Below, one piece after another: positions 1-12,900 of a DNA stretch of 64,000 nucleotides. Both the position numbers and the translations under genes were made by a program. The stretch comes from Ridgeia piscesae. Lineage: Eukaryota; Annelida; Polychaeta; Sabellida; Siboglinidae. The notes beneath the pieces were generated by a model, which saw only the letters and a program-made list of their open reading frames with translations, made no database searches and was not told the DNA's origin. The stretch lies in the NCBI GenBank assembly GCA_025642075.2, contig JAODUO010000149.1:199501-263500 (forward strand), written 5' to 3'. Every line of letters starts with the position of its first letter. Within the stretch, counting starts at the first letter, position 1.

Positions 1-1290
1 CCCACACACTCACACTGACAGACCAATGTTGTGTACAGTTGTATATATCCTACCCACACACTCACACTGACAGACCAATGTTGTGTACAGTTGTATATAT
101 CCTACCCACACACTCACACTGACAGACCAATGTTGTGTACAGTTGTATACATCCTACCCACACACTCACACTGACAGACCAATGTTGTGTACAGTTGTAT
201 ACATCCTACCCACACACTCACACTGACAGACCAATGTTGTGTACAGTTGTATACATCCTACCCACACACTCACAGTGACAGACCAATGTTGTGTACAGTT
301 GTATATATCCTACCCACACCCTCACAGTGACAGACCAATGTTGTGTACAGTTGTATACATCCTACCCACACACTCACACTGACAGACCAATGTTGTGTAC
401 AGTTGTATACATCCCACCCACACACTCACAGTGACAGACCAATGTTGTGTACAGTTGTATACATCCCACCCACACACTCACACTGACAGACCAATGTTGT
501 GTACAGTTGTATATATCCCACCCACACACTCACACTGACAGACCAATGTTGTGTACAGTTGTATATATCCTACCCACACACTCACACTGACAGACCAATG
601 TTGTGTACAGTTGTATATATCCCACCCACACACTCACACTGACAGACCAATGTTGTGTACAGTTGTATACATCCACCCACACACTCACACTGACAGACCA
701 ATGTTGTGTACAGTTGTATACATCCCACCCACACACTCACACTGACAGACCAATGTTGTGTACAGTTGTATACATCCCACCCACACACTCACACTGACAG
801 ACCAATGTTGTGTACAGTTGTATATATCCTACCCACACACTCACACTGACAGACCAATGTTGTGTACAGTTGTATATATCCTACCCACACACTCACACTG
901 ACAGACCAATGTTGTGTACAGTTGTATACATCCTACCCACACACTCACACTGACAGACCAATGCTGTGTACAGTTGCATACATCCTACCCACACACTCAC
1001 ACTGACAGACCAATGCTATGTACATTTGTAAACATCCTACCCACACCCTCACAAAAACAGACCAATGCTATGTACAGTTGCATACATCCTACCCACACCC
1101 TCACACTGACAGACCAATGCTATGTACATTTGTAAACATCCTACCCACACCCTCACACTGACAGACCAATGCTATGTACAGTTATAAACATCCTACCCAC
1201 ACCCTCACAAAAACAGACCAATGCTATGTACAGTTGCATACATCCTACCCACACCCTCACACTGACAGTGACAGACCAATTCTATGGATC
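1..1290. repeat. 52-bp minisatellite array
   Basis: About 24 head-to-tail copies of a roughly 52-bp unit (core CCCACACACTCACACTGACA followed by GACCAATGTTGTGTACAG and TTGTATAYATCC). The array is already running at the window edge, so its true length is unknown. Units from about 960 onward diverge (ACCCTCACAAAAACAG variants, TGCTATG for TGTTGTG), as expected at the edge of an array. Short open frames on both strands here follow the repeat and are not genes. It lies upstream, in plus coordinates, of the minus-strand ZDHHC first exon, so probably within that gene's intron 1. Confidence 0.95.
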
Positions 1291-3180
1291 TACTTATAAA
1301 CAAAGTCAATACGAATTAGCCGTAGCAGAGTTTTATAATTGTATTTCATTAAATCTGAAGGTAGTAACAGAAAGAGAAGACGGTAGACTAAGACATGGCA
1401 CAAGATATTTAATAAAGATCTGGCAGAAATGGAAATGACCCAGAATGAAAATTGCAAACTCTGTACTAGATGGAGAAAGCTGGACGCCTGATGTCCCAAA
1501 CGGACCACGGCAACAAAGTATTGGTAATACAACTGCAATTAGCCTCAACACCCTGTTTTCTTAGATACATACATTATCTATATTATCTTCTTGAAAAGAC
1601 TGAACAGGTATTCAGTTCAGCAAGGGCAGGGGGTAGCTTGTCCAGTGTCCTGATTAGTTGGAGTGATTCAGTCCTGAGGACTGGACACTGCAGACTTGAA
1701 ATTAATGTAAATCCATATACATTTGTATGGGGAGTATCAAGATATGAGTAAACTTTGTTTTATTGTGAAATATCACAATTAAGTGCAACAAAACCTAACA
1801 GATCGATGTAGCTACACTACAGAGATCTATCAGGGTCTGTCCCTACAAGAAAGTACCAAAGGCAGGTGTCATGACGACAATATCTACATTTCCATTCATG
1901 AATGCACTAGACCAATAATAACTGTTTATTACCAATGAGCATTTACTGCTCCAGTACATTTGTTCTGCTGAACACATTAGTATCATTCCAATCACACCCA
2001 CCAGTCAGTCACTGCGAAGCCTACACGCCAGAGGTGACCTGGGCATTCTATAACCAGGATTTTCTCAGTGCACATGCATGATTTGTCATCAAGATTTAAT
2101 TTGCACCCGGCGCGTGTAATGCGAGTTTGCAAACATGACACATATTAATCATCCGAACGTTTCTAATTTAGCATGGATGTATTTTCATCAGAAAGAAATC
2201 CTAGGAATGTTTAAACCTGGGAGACTTTTCCAGGCTAGTGTTTCCATAACAAGCAAGCCGCCACTTGTGCTGAAAAATATCCCTGAAGGGCCTGAACAAA
2301 TCAATGTCATTACGTCCACAGCTCTTAATACATGGACAGGAAAAAACATGCAATTGACTTGGTTGAATTAGTGCAGCAAATACAACTTCGAAAACCAGCA
2401 CCAACATTAGCATCTTGTTACAATTCTGAAACAAAATTGTCATGGTAACATACTCCATCAGCAGCTGCCAATATTCAGCAGCTAGTCGCTGCTCCCGCTC
2501 AATAATTAAATCGTGTGTACCGTGTATGATCTCATTTGATTTCATTCAGTTGGAGATTTTCAAATAAACTGCACAAAGATGCGATGCAAGTCGGTGGATA
2601 TGATGACACTGTTAACCGATTAATAAACGAAGTCACCACAGAGATGATCCAAAAAGCTACTGCGACTTCCAGCAACTGGGATCTACACATGCGTCATTGT
2701 GTGCGTGTGTAGGGACGTTTGTGTATGCGTCATGTGCATGTGATTGCACATAATACAATTATGTCCATGAATGTCTTTTGGGCCTATAGATCTGTCATGT
2801 TGTTATGATGTTGGTAGCAACCAAATTGATGGTCCCATTTGTTTTGTATGCTGTTGTACTTTACGCAGTTGTGAAATAATCAGCCATGCAGCTAGCAAAT
2901 TTGACGTACATCTTATAAATACTCTTTAAAAAAGTATTATTTTATTGGACTACAATTATTAACTAATGATTACATACTACACAGGATATAAAATCATAAA
3001 TAATTACCACTAACATCACATAGCATAAACTAGGATGCATTCCTTGATTGCCTTCATCATAACAACAAAATAACACAAATTCAAACAATGCCAAATACGC
3101 TGCACATAGTTACAACCTTTCTCAAAAAACAAACAATAAAAACTCTATCAACACGGGCGTACTTATAAAACACAGACATC
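1291..3180. other. Non-coding stretch, probably ZDHHC intron 1
   Basis: No supported exon. A segment near 1615-1700 resembles the 3' end of the SINE at 35485-35801 (shared AGTCCTGAGGACTGGA followed by ACTGCA). A minus-strand open frame of 114 codons at 2201-2545 has no recognisable domain and I do not call it a gene. Confidence 0.6.
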
Positions 3181-3582
3181 CTCAGAATGACCCGGTAAAC
3201 GCCCAAGGCTGCAGAATTGCCACCTTGCGGGGATGGGTGTGGGGCGGAGAAATGGGTTTGTATTTTTTGCCGAGATAACTGCGGGCTGCCCCGGCTGCCC
3301 AGGTACAAAACAATTTCTGTGAAACTGGTACTGGTACCTGCAGCAGACCTGGGACCCACTCTGTGTCAGGACTAATCAAGGATGTCTGCCGTGCTACACC
3401 ATAGCCACCGGCAGTACACCAGGTAGTGCCTGGGGAGTGGGCACTGACACTGTGTGTTTCCGACGGTTCCTTAATCCAGCCCTGCTTCCCAGAAATCACC
3501 CTACTGCCAAATATTGCTACCCCGCTCCCCATCTCCCTGTGAACCCTTGCTACGCCCCATGTGATAGTTCCATGATAATTCA
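3181..3582 (-). repeat. Unclassified GC-richer interspersed repeat fragment
   Basis: This block is clearly richer in G and C than its AT-rich surroundings and ends at a (CCCT)n run. Overlapping minus-strand open frames have no recognisable domain. The composition and the simple-repeat border suggest an old mobile-element fragment; the class is not determined. Confidence 0.35.
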
Positions 3583-3650
3583 CCCTCCCTCCCTCCCTCC
3601 CTCCCTCCCTCCCTCCCTCCCTCCCTCCCTCCCTCCCTCCCTCCCTCCCT
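3583..3650. repeat. (CCCT)n microsatellite
   Basis: About 17 uninterrupted copies of the tetranucleotide CCCT. Confidence 0.97.
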
Positions 3651-3688
3651 ACCCGTATTCACAATTACCTTTGTAATTTATGATATGT

Positions 3689-3695
<7 letters not shown>

Positions 3696-3762
<67 letters not shown>
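3696..3762. repeat. (TA)n microsatellite
   Basis: A pure TA dinucleotide run of about 33 copies, the first of more than ten such runs in the window. Confidence 0.97.
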
Positions 3763-3764
<2 letters not shown>

Positions 3765-4684
3765 CATAACAAAGTGCAACAACAAATTCAAAACACATAT
3801 TAATTCACTAAGTTCATGACACTGTTTATTTATTGACAATGACATGCACATTTACGGTTGCAAACAAATTAAACAAAGGCCAGACAGCTGACAGCCAGTG
3901 GACTCTGGCACACATTTGCAAATATCACTAAAATATTGGTCTTGTATTTATATTACTTATTTACTATGGCCAACCACTTAGCAAAATACACAATCTAATA
4001 AACAAATATGTGCAGACTGCATTCACATAGATATGGTCTGTCAAAATATATGCATATATACCAATTTACGAGGTACATAATATAACATTATAGTAGTCAT
4101 GTGGCACTAGAATCAAGAATAGTGGAATGAATGGTCAATATTCAACAGTTAGATGTAATTCAGTGTGTGGAACATACAATATTTGTAATGCACCAAACAT
4201 TTAGTGTCGTTATAGTTTCCCTAAATTAGAAAATCAAAGCCCTTCACGTCACCATTTCAGAGTTAACTGCAGGCATGATTTAAAAATAACACCTACTAAC
4301 ATACTGTTTATGGTATTGCAAAATAATTGTTAGATACAGATGAATTGATTCTCGCTGCAGAATTAAACAAAACAGTTTGTTTGATTATATATTACTAAAA
4401 CTACACCAAAATACCCACAAGAGTTAGCTTCTTGCAAAGGATACTTGTTTGGTTTGCTTTTGGGAGAATTAATTGGGAAGACGTATTTTTAAAATAGACT
4501 GTTGGTACTTCAAAGAGACACTTATGCGTCTACCAAATTGAATAGTGCCATTGCTATGGATGACACAATACAATACAATCAAATGTTACTTTTGTATTAT
4601 ATCATAAATCTACGCCAACCAATCAGTGCATTCTTTCTAACACACCCAACAAATTGACACCTGACAGCAATGTCACAACATACC

Positions 4685-4800
4685 ATAGCCTCACCCAGAG
4701 ACCCGTCATTTGGACGGGCAAAATTTGAAAGTTGCGTTTTTGGACGGGCAGTTATTTGTCATGGACGGGTCCGCCAGACGGGCCGTCCATAACCGTCCAT
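4685..4800 (+). repeat. GAGACCCGTC repeat family, copy 1
   Basis: CCCAGAGACCCGTCATTTGG then ACGGGCAAAATTTG, followed by several further GGACGGG/CCGTCC words to about 4800. It forms the left part of the candidate 3.2-kb insertion. Confidence 0.55.
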
Positions 4801-5456
4801 GTCGTTTTTTTGTGCGAGCTTGCCCGTCCATGCCATTTTACAATGTAATTGAAACTGCCAAAAAGTCAGTTACAGACAATGTGTCAATCACTACAGTTTA
4901 TTACTTACGTCAATGACATTCTCTGTGTATCACAGAGAGTGTTTGTCTGCTTGTGGCAAGCTAGTCTTGGTAACTGATTGTATTACTTGAATTATGCATA
5001 CAAGATTTTAGCAAAATGTTAATTTAGATGCACTTGTAATTCATTGAGACATAGATTACAGAGATAAGGCATACATATTTTATAACGAAGTTATCACACT
5101 TGATGTCACCACCAAGAAGCCACGGTTGGGGTTGACTGGCATTGAAAGGCGACGCGACAATATGAAGCCACTTGCCATGCGAGGGAGGCTAGACACTCTT
5201 TCATATAGGCGCTACCTAAATCTCGTCATATGGGTCTAACAAACGTCGCTGATTTGATAACTACCATCACGATAAATTTACGTGTATCACGTGATTTTAT
5301 TTAAGAGATGCATTCGTCAATACGCCAGTCATTTTGTATGAGTTTATCAAACAAGTTGCGTCGCACTATGAACTTTTTAATCACCGGTAACAAAGACTAG
5401 TATTACCACGTGGACATACATAGAACGGAAACACAGATCGACAACAGTTCGTCTAG

Positions 5457-5523
5457 ATGTCTACTGACATAACTATATGGAATACCAACGACTTCTTCTG
5501 TGTCAGCGATCACGCAAGAAAAG
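5457..5523 (+). other. Possible first coding exon of a small unidentified transcript
   Basis: An ATG opens 22 codons and runs into AAAG|GTATGT, a strong donor. A downstream acceptor near 7381 (CAACAG|AG) would join in phase and add about 24 codons before a stop, giving a peptide of roughly 46 residues. An AATAAA-type signal follows near 7711. No family is recognised. It may belong to the surrounding candidate insertion or may be chance. Confidence 0.2.
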
Positions 5524-5577
5524 GTATGTTTATAGCATTCATTTATTTGTGTGGGTTGCGATTTACAGCATAGCTTG

Positions 5578-6165
5578 TAATTGAAATAAATATGTGGATC
5601 GGGATCGTCGTGGTGGTAAGATAAAATTGGGAAATATTTTGTTTTCCATCTATATCAGTTTTACTAGGATGCCATCCACCTTTAAGAAAACCAAAATGTA
5701 TAACAAAATAATAATGTCTGATGAAATTGATTATTATTTAGGTTTATTGATTCAGTTTAATCAGAAATAAATATGAGGGTAGAGATCGTCGTGGTCTTAA
5801 GATAAATAATTTGTTAATGTTGACATGCGTAGTTTCAGTTAAAATCCACTTATATCAGTTTTATTTGGATGCCATCCGCCTTTAAGAAAACCAAAATTGA
5901 TAATAAAATAATAGTGTCTGGTGAAATTGATTATTATTTTGGTTTATTGGGTCAGTTTATTCAGAATTCAACACGTCAACGCAATCCCTACAATGACGTG
6001 TAGAAGTTCGAAGTTTGGTGGTTCATATTTATAGATCATTTAGAAAATCCATTCATACCGGCTCAATTTAATGTCATCCGCACATTAAAAAGCCAAAATT
6101 GATAAGATACTAATATGTTCTGATGAAACTGATGGTTATTTTCTTTTCTAGTTATAGCATTTAAT
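5578..6165 (+). repeat. Diverged tandem repeat, about 195 bp, three units
   Basis: Three successive units share GATCGTCGTGGT (first two), TATATCAGTTTTA, GGATGCCATCC, CTTTAAGAAAACCAAAA and TGATGAAATTGATTATTATT. The third unit is the most diverged. It lies inside the candidate insertion and may be its subterminal repeat. Confidence 0.7.
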
Positions 6166-6493
6166 CAGAAAATTGAAAAATTTATTAAAAGCAATCAGCT
6201 TAGCAATCGCTGTACGAATCACTCAGTCATTTAAGCATCCTAGTTTGTGAAGAACCTAGTTTGTGAAGAATGATAGTATATTTGAGTCTTTGTAAATTAA
6301 TGGAATATAGAATATGTTCCATTAATCAACATTTAATATGTTTTCTTGGGCGCCGTCCCTGAAATTTGTTGGTGATTTCTTTTACGAAGGCAGCATTACG
6401 CAATCGCCTCACGTGGCAGACCTGTAAACAGCGGTAGTCGGGTAAGAATCTAGGTCAATGATGCCTTAATAATTTCAGTTCGCGGCAGTTAAA

Positions 6494-6682
6494 ATGGGGC
6501 AATTGTCGTCCCAAGTACGTGGGAAACATCGTCTGTGGCTTCCAATCAATTGCAACAAATGTAACTACTTCAAAGACAAAGTCGTCATTGCGACGCCTTG
6601 TTTTTCAGACTCTGGTAATAAACAGACTCCCATTTGCAGACCACCTTCGATGCCACCTGTTGACAGTGTTATTATTGGGTGA
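6494..6682 (+). other. Short open frame, 62 codons, unrecognised
   Basis: This ATG-initiated frame has a modest start context (TTAAAATGGGG) and contains several cysteines but no recognisable domain. It lies inside the candidate insertion. Nothing supports translation, and it is listed only because the surrounding 3 kb has no other gene. Confidence 0.12.
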
Positions 6683-7140
6683 AAGGATTTAACTGACTTT
6701 ATTGACAGGCACATTAGAACAATGTTCCAGTTAGGTCTTCTGCGCTTCCTTGCTACTGGAAGGTCAACTTTCTGAGCAATTCAGTTGTACTAAATATAGG
6801 CCAGACAGTACACAAGGAAAGAATAGAACAACGATGGGTAACAGGGGTTCATTCAGTGTATTAAGTAATGTCACTAATGCCTCATTGGGCAGCCAAGAAT
6901 TTATATAAAGATATAATTAATATCAATAATTTATTACAAATAAAAACACAATGTAATTGGTTAAAACATACACGTTATTGTACAAATAAATCCATAACTG
7001 CTGCATTATTCTTCACAAATGCATTTATTGTAAGTAAATGTTGATTGTTTTTAATAATGAATGTTTTATACTTTTATCAGTTTTTAAACAATGTGTTTGA
7101 ACTTTTACAATGTAGTGCACAGGAGGTGCTATAGAACATA

Positions 7141-7144
<4 letters not shown>

Positions 7145-7211
<67 letters not shown>
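7145..7211. repeat. (TA)n microsatellite
   Basis: A pure TA run of about 33 copies. Confidence 0.97.
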
Positions 7212-7214
<3 letters not shown>

Positions 7215-7935
7215 TATTAAGAACATAATCCCTGTTTCCAGGATGGACACTGTTCAAAACTGAATGCAAGCAATATGTCATTGTTTGGACTTGATATAAC
7301 ATCAAATGGCAAGTGAATCACCTTAATGCAAAACGTATAACCTGTATGCAGATAAGCTGGTAAAATATCTTATTTTCAACAGAGATCTGCTGTTTCTCCA
7401 TCATTGCTGTGGATGCAGAGGCAGGAACTAAATCAGAAGCAAACACCACACCCTGACTTCACCACCAGTTATCTCGGCCAACACATCAGCTTCAGCTACT
7501 TCAAGATTCCAGCTAAGGACTTCCATTTCTCTGTGGCAATTGATATTTTCATAGAACACAACACAGTGCAATCCTGCAAAATCTGCCATTATTTAATGAT
7601 AAATAACTGACTATTTTAGATTATATCTCAGCTGTAAGTGATTGTAATTGTATGACTTCTATTTTCATTGTTTGTTTGTTGTACTATATTGTAAAAGTTC
7701 CTATATGTCAATAAATGTACATAGTTTAATTATGCTTGTATTGTTATATTAAATTTTTAATCACATGTGAGATTGTGCATTAATATATGCATAGCCTTGT
7801 TTTATGTCCACTCATCCTTTTTAACATGCTGATTGCAAGATGTGTTGATCGCGCGTCGATCGCGCTTCGTGGTAAGTTGAATAACATTTGGACAGGCAAA
7901 AATTTGATCCTGGGTGAGGGCCTGCAACATACCCT

Positions 7936-8792
7936 AGTGTGTTGTTGACCAACACAAAATAAAACAATACTATTGTAATAAGTTAACTACCATAATCAAG
8001 AAATAAGGGATAATTTCACAACTACATGATGATTAGACAAACTTCAGTTCCGAGTGCTCTCATTGAGATTTCTTGATAAAACAATTATTTTCACATTTTA
8101 TATCACCCACATCAGATATACTTCATATACACAGAACAGTAGTGTCATTGGCACATGATGAGTTTGTTTTAGTAATGACTCAACTGACCCAGAGACAAGG
8201 TCAGTCGACACACTGATACGCTACAGTCAAGTCAATAATCACATTTTGCAAAACTGGACAGCAAGTTGATATATAGTTATATACTAGAGAGTAGAAAGAG
8301 TAGACGACATGGACTATAATGTTCCACCCAACACACACAACTCTGTATATGCCTGGACTTGTCAGACAATGAATGAATGGTCAAGTTGTACAGTTTGGGA
8401 GCAGTTACTCAGCATTCTGTCAGGTTGGGGTTTTATTTACCGTTCTAATTGTGTAAGTGTCATGCAAAGTTAGATAACTTTTAGGCAGCACATTATTTTA
8501 TAATGCACTTATTCACTAGATGTTGTGTAGGCATAATTTTACTTGCAATTAATACAGGACATAATTTTATTAACTTTAAGTACTATTGTAGACACAATGC
8601 CCTCCATCAAATACTTCAGTTTCCCTTAGTCTAGTCTTGCTCTTACACTGTACAATGTATATATTTATAGTTGTTTATGAAATACAACTGTCCACTTTAT
8701 ACTGTTAATGTTCAAACTTTATTAATAAAATTACGATGATTTTCTTTTTGTGTATACTGGTTTTAATAAATTGTTAAATAAATTAAAATAAT
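7936..8792. other. Non-coding, nothing recognised
   Basis: AT-rich, with no open frame over about 60 codons, no tandem repeat and no similarity noticed to other parts of the window. Presumed intronic. Confidence 0.6.
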
Positions 8793-9011
8793 GCTAGCTG
8801 GTAATCGCAATTATTGTTTTCAGAAAAATCCAAAGACCCACACACTGTATGGGCAAAGAAGGTGAACCAATTATAAAATGACAATGTTTAGACTTGGACT
8901 ACCATTTTTAGATTTTGACTGCAATCATATGAAGCAATCATATGAACCCATATTTCTTTAAGCAACTCGAGAAACAAGTTTCATTATATAATATTTAAAA
9001 AATTATATACC

Positions 9012-9063
<52 letters not shown>

Positions 9064-9118
9064 GGCTATGGATACTATAATACATATGTACATGTGATGT
9101 ACTGTAGTATCCACAGCC
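8793..9118 (+). repeat. Interspersed repeat, left copy of an inverted pair
   Basis: This segment is repeated, inverted, at 13455-13800. Shared blocks in order are GCTAGCT, CGCAATTATTG, CCAAAGAC, TGTATGGGC, AAGAAGGTGA, ATTATAAAATGACAATG followed by TTTAGACTTGGACT, ATGAAGCAATCATATGAA, GCAACTCGA, ACAAGTTTCATTA, a (TA)n run and GGCTATGGATA. The distal end (9064-9118) folds into a 13-bp stem with one mismatch (GGCTATGGATACT against AGTATCCACAGCC). No coding capacity is seen; it could be a MITE or the terminal repeat of a larger element. Confidence 0.75.
9012..9059. repeat. (TA)n microsatellite
   Basis: A TA run inside the inverted repeat copy. The partner copy has a TA run at the equivalent place. 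Confidence 0.95.
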
Positions 9119-9911
9119 ACACCTGTGGCTAGAAGAGGTCACATGACAACCCACCTTTGTGACCCTGTTTGTGTATGCCTGCCTTTAACATATAGAACTA
9201 TTCTCGTCCACAAAATGGGTGATATCAAGATGTTGACGCTTGCAATTCAGGAATGGTAACATAGCTCTATCTAATGTTATTATAAATACATGTAGTTATT
9301 GTACATACATGTTCCGATGTTCGATGTATTCGTTTGCCTAAAGTCATTTATTTTCTGATCACAGTTTGTGGTGTTGACTTTGAAGCAGTTTTGGCTGAAT
9401 ATGAGCAGTACGTGGGTGTCTTTGTGATAGCTACAGGGTGACGGATGAAGACCTTTTCACCCATATTCACTTCACTTGGCTCTATATTGTGGAGTGGTGC
9501 CGGAAACCCTCGTTCTAGTCCGCATATGTTATGTACCCGGTAGTTATGTAGTATGGATGAGATTTCAGAAATAAAAAGTCATAAAAATAAACAGGTTTAA
9601 AGCGTTCCATTCACAAGAGCTAGAACCTAGAAGTAAAATGACAGGTTTAATTTATTACTCAATCAAATGATGATGTTTTGACTTTTGAGAAGTCCCCAGC
9701 ACCTTTCATGATTGTACCATCATAAGCACAGATTAGTGTGCTATCTCTGCAGCCCAGGTTTACAATTCCACGATAACGTTGTGGTCACGTAGTTTATCCT
9801 GCGTTTATACTCCCAGGATATTTGTGTTGCATTTAATTACGATAGGCGTAGCACAATTCACGTTACCCATACAAGATTAGTATTCACATTCTAAGCCTAC
9901 AAAATGGTTTC
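9119..9911. other. Non-coding, nothing recognised
   Basis: Unique-looking sequence between the inverted repeat copy and the large minisatellite. No exon or RNA gene is supported. Confidence 0.55.
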
Positions 9912-12900
9912 AGCCTAACTGTGTTGGTGCCTAGCTCTAGTCTGTGTGTTGTGTCTAGCCCTAGTCTGTGGGTTGTGTTGGTGCCTAGCCCTAGTCTGTG
10001 TGTTGTGTTTGTGCCTAGCCCTAGTCTGTGTGTTGTGTTGGTCCCTAGCCCTAGTCTGTGTGTTGTGTTGGTGCCTAGCCCTAGTCTGTGTGTTGTGTTG
10101 GTGCCTAGCCCTAGTCTGTGTGTTGTGTTTGTGCCTAGCCCTAGTCTGTGTGTTGTGTTTGTGCCTAGCCCTAGTCTGTGTGTTGTGTTGGTCCCTAGCC
10201 CTAGTCTGTGTGTTGTGTTGGTGCCTAGCCCTAGTCTGTGTGTTGTGTTGGTGCCTAGCCCTAGTCTGTGTGTTGTGTTTGTGCCTAGCCCTAGTCTGTG
10301 TGTTTTGTTGGTGCCTAGCCCTAGTCTGTGTGTTGTGTTGTGTTGGTGCCTAGCCCTAGTCTGTGTGTTGTGTTTGTGCCTAGCCCTAGTCTGTGAATTT
10401 TTTTGGTCCCTAGCCCTAGTCTGTGTGTTGTGTTGGTCCCTAGCCCTAGTCTGTGTGTTGTGTTGGTCCCTAGCCCTAGTCTGTGTGTTGTGTTGGTGCC
10501 TAGCCCTAGTCTGTGGGTTGTGTTGGTGCCTAGCCCTAGTCTGTGTGTTGTGTTTGTGCCTAGCCCTAGTCTGTGTGTTGTGTTGGTGCCTAGCCCTAGT
10601 CTGTGTGTTGTGTTTGTGCCTAGCCCTAGTCTGTGTGTTGTGTTGGTGCCTAGCCCTAGTCTGTGTGTTGTGTTTGTGCCTAGCCCTAGTCTGTGTGTTG
10701 TGTTGGTGCCTAGCCCTAGTCTGTGTGTTGTGTTGGTGCCTAGCCCTAGTCTGTGTGTTGTGTTGGTGCCTAGCCCTAGTCTGTGTGTTGTGTTGGTGCC
10801 TAGCCCTAGTCTGTGTGTTGTGTTGGTGCCTAGCCCTAGTCTGTGTGTTGTGTTGGTCCCTAGACCTAGTCTGTGTGTTGTGTTGGTGCCTAGCCCTAGT
10901 CTGTGTGTTGTGTTTGTGCCTAGCCCTAGTCTCTGTGTTGTGTTTGGTGCCTAGCCCTAGTCTGTGTGTTGTGTTTGGTGCCTAGCCCTAGTATGTGTGT
11001 TGTGTTTGGTGCCTAGCCCTAGTCTGTGTGTTGTGTTTGGTGCCTAGCCCTAGTCTGTGTGTTGTGTTTGGTGCCTAGCCCTAGTCTGTGTGTTGCGTTG
11101 GTCCCTAGCCCTAGTCTGTGTGTTGTGTTGGTCCCTAGCCCTAGTCTGTGTGTTGTGTTGGTGCCTAGCCCTAGTCTGTGTGTTGTGTTGGTGCCTAGTT
11201 CTGTCTTGCCCTAATCTGTGTGTTGTGTTGGTCCCTAGTTCTGCCTAGCCCTAGTCTGTGTGTTGTGTTGGTGCCTAGTTCTGTCTAGCCCTAGTCTGTG
11301 TGTTGTGTTGGTGCCTAGTTCTGCCTAGCCCTAGTCTGTGTGTTGGTGCCTAGTTCTGCCTAGCCCTAGTCTGTGTGTTGTGTTGGTGCCTAGTTCTGTC
11401 TAGCCCTAGTCTGTGTATTGTGTTGGTGCCTAGTTCTGCCTAGCCCTAGTCTGTGTGTTGGTGCCTAGTTCTGCTTAGCCCTAGTCTGTGTGTTGTGTTG
11501 GTGCCTAGTTCTGCCTAGCCCTAGTCTGTGTGGTGTGTTGGTGCCTAGTTCTGCCTAGCCCTAGTCTGTGTGTTGGTCCCTAGTTCTGCCTAGCCCTAGT
11601 CTGTGTGTGTGTTGGTGCCTAGTTCTGCCTAGCCCTAGTCTGTGTGTTGGTGCCTAGTTCTGCCTAGCCCTAGTCTGTGTATTGTGTTGGTGCCTAGTTC
11701 TGCCTAGCCCTAGTCTGTGTGTTGTGTTGGTGCCTAGTTCTGCCTAGCCCTAGTCTGTGTGGTGTGTTGGTGCCTAGTTCTGCCTAGCCCTAGTCTGTGT
11801 GTTGGTCCCTAGTTCTGCCTAGCCCTAGTCTGTGTGTTGTGTTGGTGCCTAGTTCTGCCTAGTCCTAGTCTGTGTATTGTGTTGGTGCCTAGTTCTGCCT
11901 AGCCCTAGTCTGTGTGTTGGTGCCTAGTTCTGCTTAGCCCTAGTCTGTGTGTTGTGTTGGTGCCTAGTTCTGCCTAGCCGTAGTCTGTGTGTTGTGTTGG
12001 TGCCTAGTTCTGCCTAGCCCTAGTCTGTGTGTTGTGTTGGTGCCTAGTTCTGCCTAGCCGTAGTCTGTGTGTTGTGTTGGTCCCTAGTTCTGTCTAGCCC
12101 TAGTCTGTGTGTTGTGTTGGTGCCTAGTTCTGCTTAGCCCTAGTCTGTGTGTTGTGTTGGTCCCTAGTTCTGTCTAGCCCTAGTCTGTGTGGTGTGTTGG
12201 TGCCTAGTTCTGCCTAGCCTTAGTCTGTGTGTTGTGTTGGTGCCTAGTTCTGCCTAGCCCTAGTCTGTGTGTTGTGTTGGTGCCTAGTTCTGCCTAGCCC
12301 TAGTCTGTGTGTTGTGTTGGTGCCTAGTTCTGCCTAGCCCTAGTCTGTGTGTTGTGTTGGTGCCTAGTTCTGCCTAGCCCTAGCCTGTGTGTTGTGTTGG
12401 TGCCTAGTTCTGCCTAGCCCTAGTCTGTGTGTTGTGTTGGTGCCTAGTTCTGCTTAGCCCTAGTCTGTGTGTTGTGTTGGTGCCTAGTTCTGTCTAGCCC
12501 TAGTCTGTGTGTTGTGTTGGTGCCTAGTTCTGCCTAGCCCTAGTCTGTGTGTTGTGTTGGTGCCTAGTTCTGCCTAGCCCTAGTCTGTGTGTTGTGTTGG
12601 TGCCTAGTTCTGCCTAGCCCTAGTCTGTGTGTTGTGTTGGTGCCTAGTTCTGCCTAGCCCTAGTCTGTGTGTTGTGTTGGTGCCTAGTTCTGTCTAGCCC
12701 TAGTCTGTGTGTTGTGTTGGTGCCTAGTTCTGCCTAGCCCTAGTCTGTGTGTTGTGTTGGTGCCTAGTTCTGCCTAGCCCTAGTCTGTGTGGTGTGTTGG
12801 TGCCTAGTTCTGCCTAGCCCTAGTCTGTGTGTTGTGTTGGTGCCTAGTTCTGTCTAGCCCTAGTCTGTGTGTTGTGTTGGTGCCTAGTTCTGCCTAGCCC

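Larger units (their letters stand above)
4675..7935. mobile_element. Candidate 3.2-kb insertion bounded by short inverted and direct repeats
   Basis: The left edge reads CAACATACCATAG then CCTCACCCAG, followed by a CATTTGGACGGGCAAAA motif. The right edge carries CATTTGGACAGGCAAAA, then CTGGGTGAGG (the inverse of the left CCTCACCCAG), a 5-base spacer, and CAACATACCCTAG. So a near-identical 13-base direct repeat flanks a 10-base inverted repeat, as expected for an inserted element with a target duplication. No transposase or reverse transcriptase is visible inside. The interior holds a three-unit tandem repeat, a possible small spliced transcript and a (TA)n run. The class is unknown and the borders are inferred from short matches only. 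Confidence 0.35.

Noticed and set aside
1..1290. CRISPR-like regular repeats
   Set aside because: The units are contiguous with no unique spacers, in an animal genome; this is a minisatellite.
2201..2545. 114-codon minus-strand frame
   Set aside because: No recognised domain or motif. It is the antisense of another open frame, and the length is not exceptional for a 64-kb window.
9921..10985. 354-codon open frame with ten-residue repeats (VLVPSPSLCV)
   Set aside because: It is the 30-base minisatellite read in one frame. Another frame is also open over much of the same DNA, and there is no start context, splice structure or composition of a real gene.
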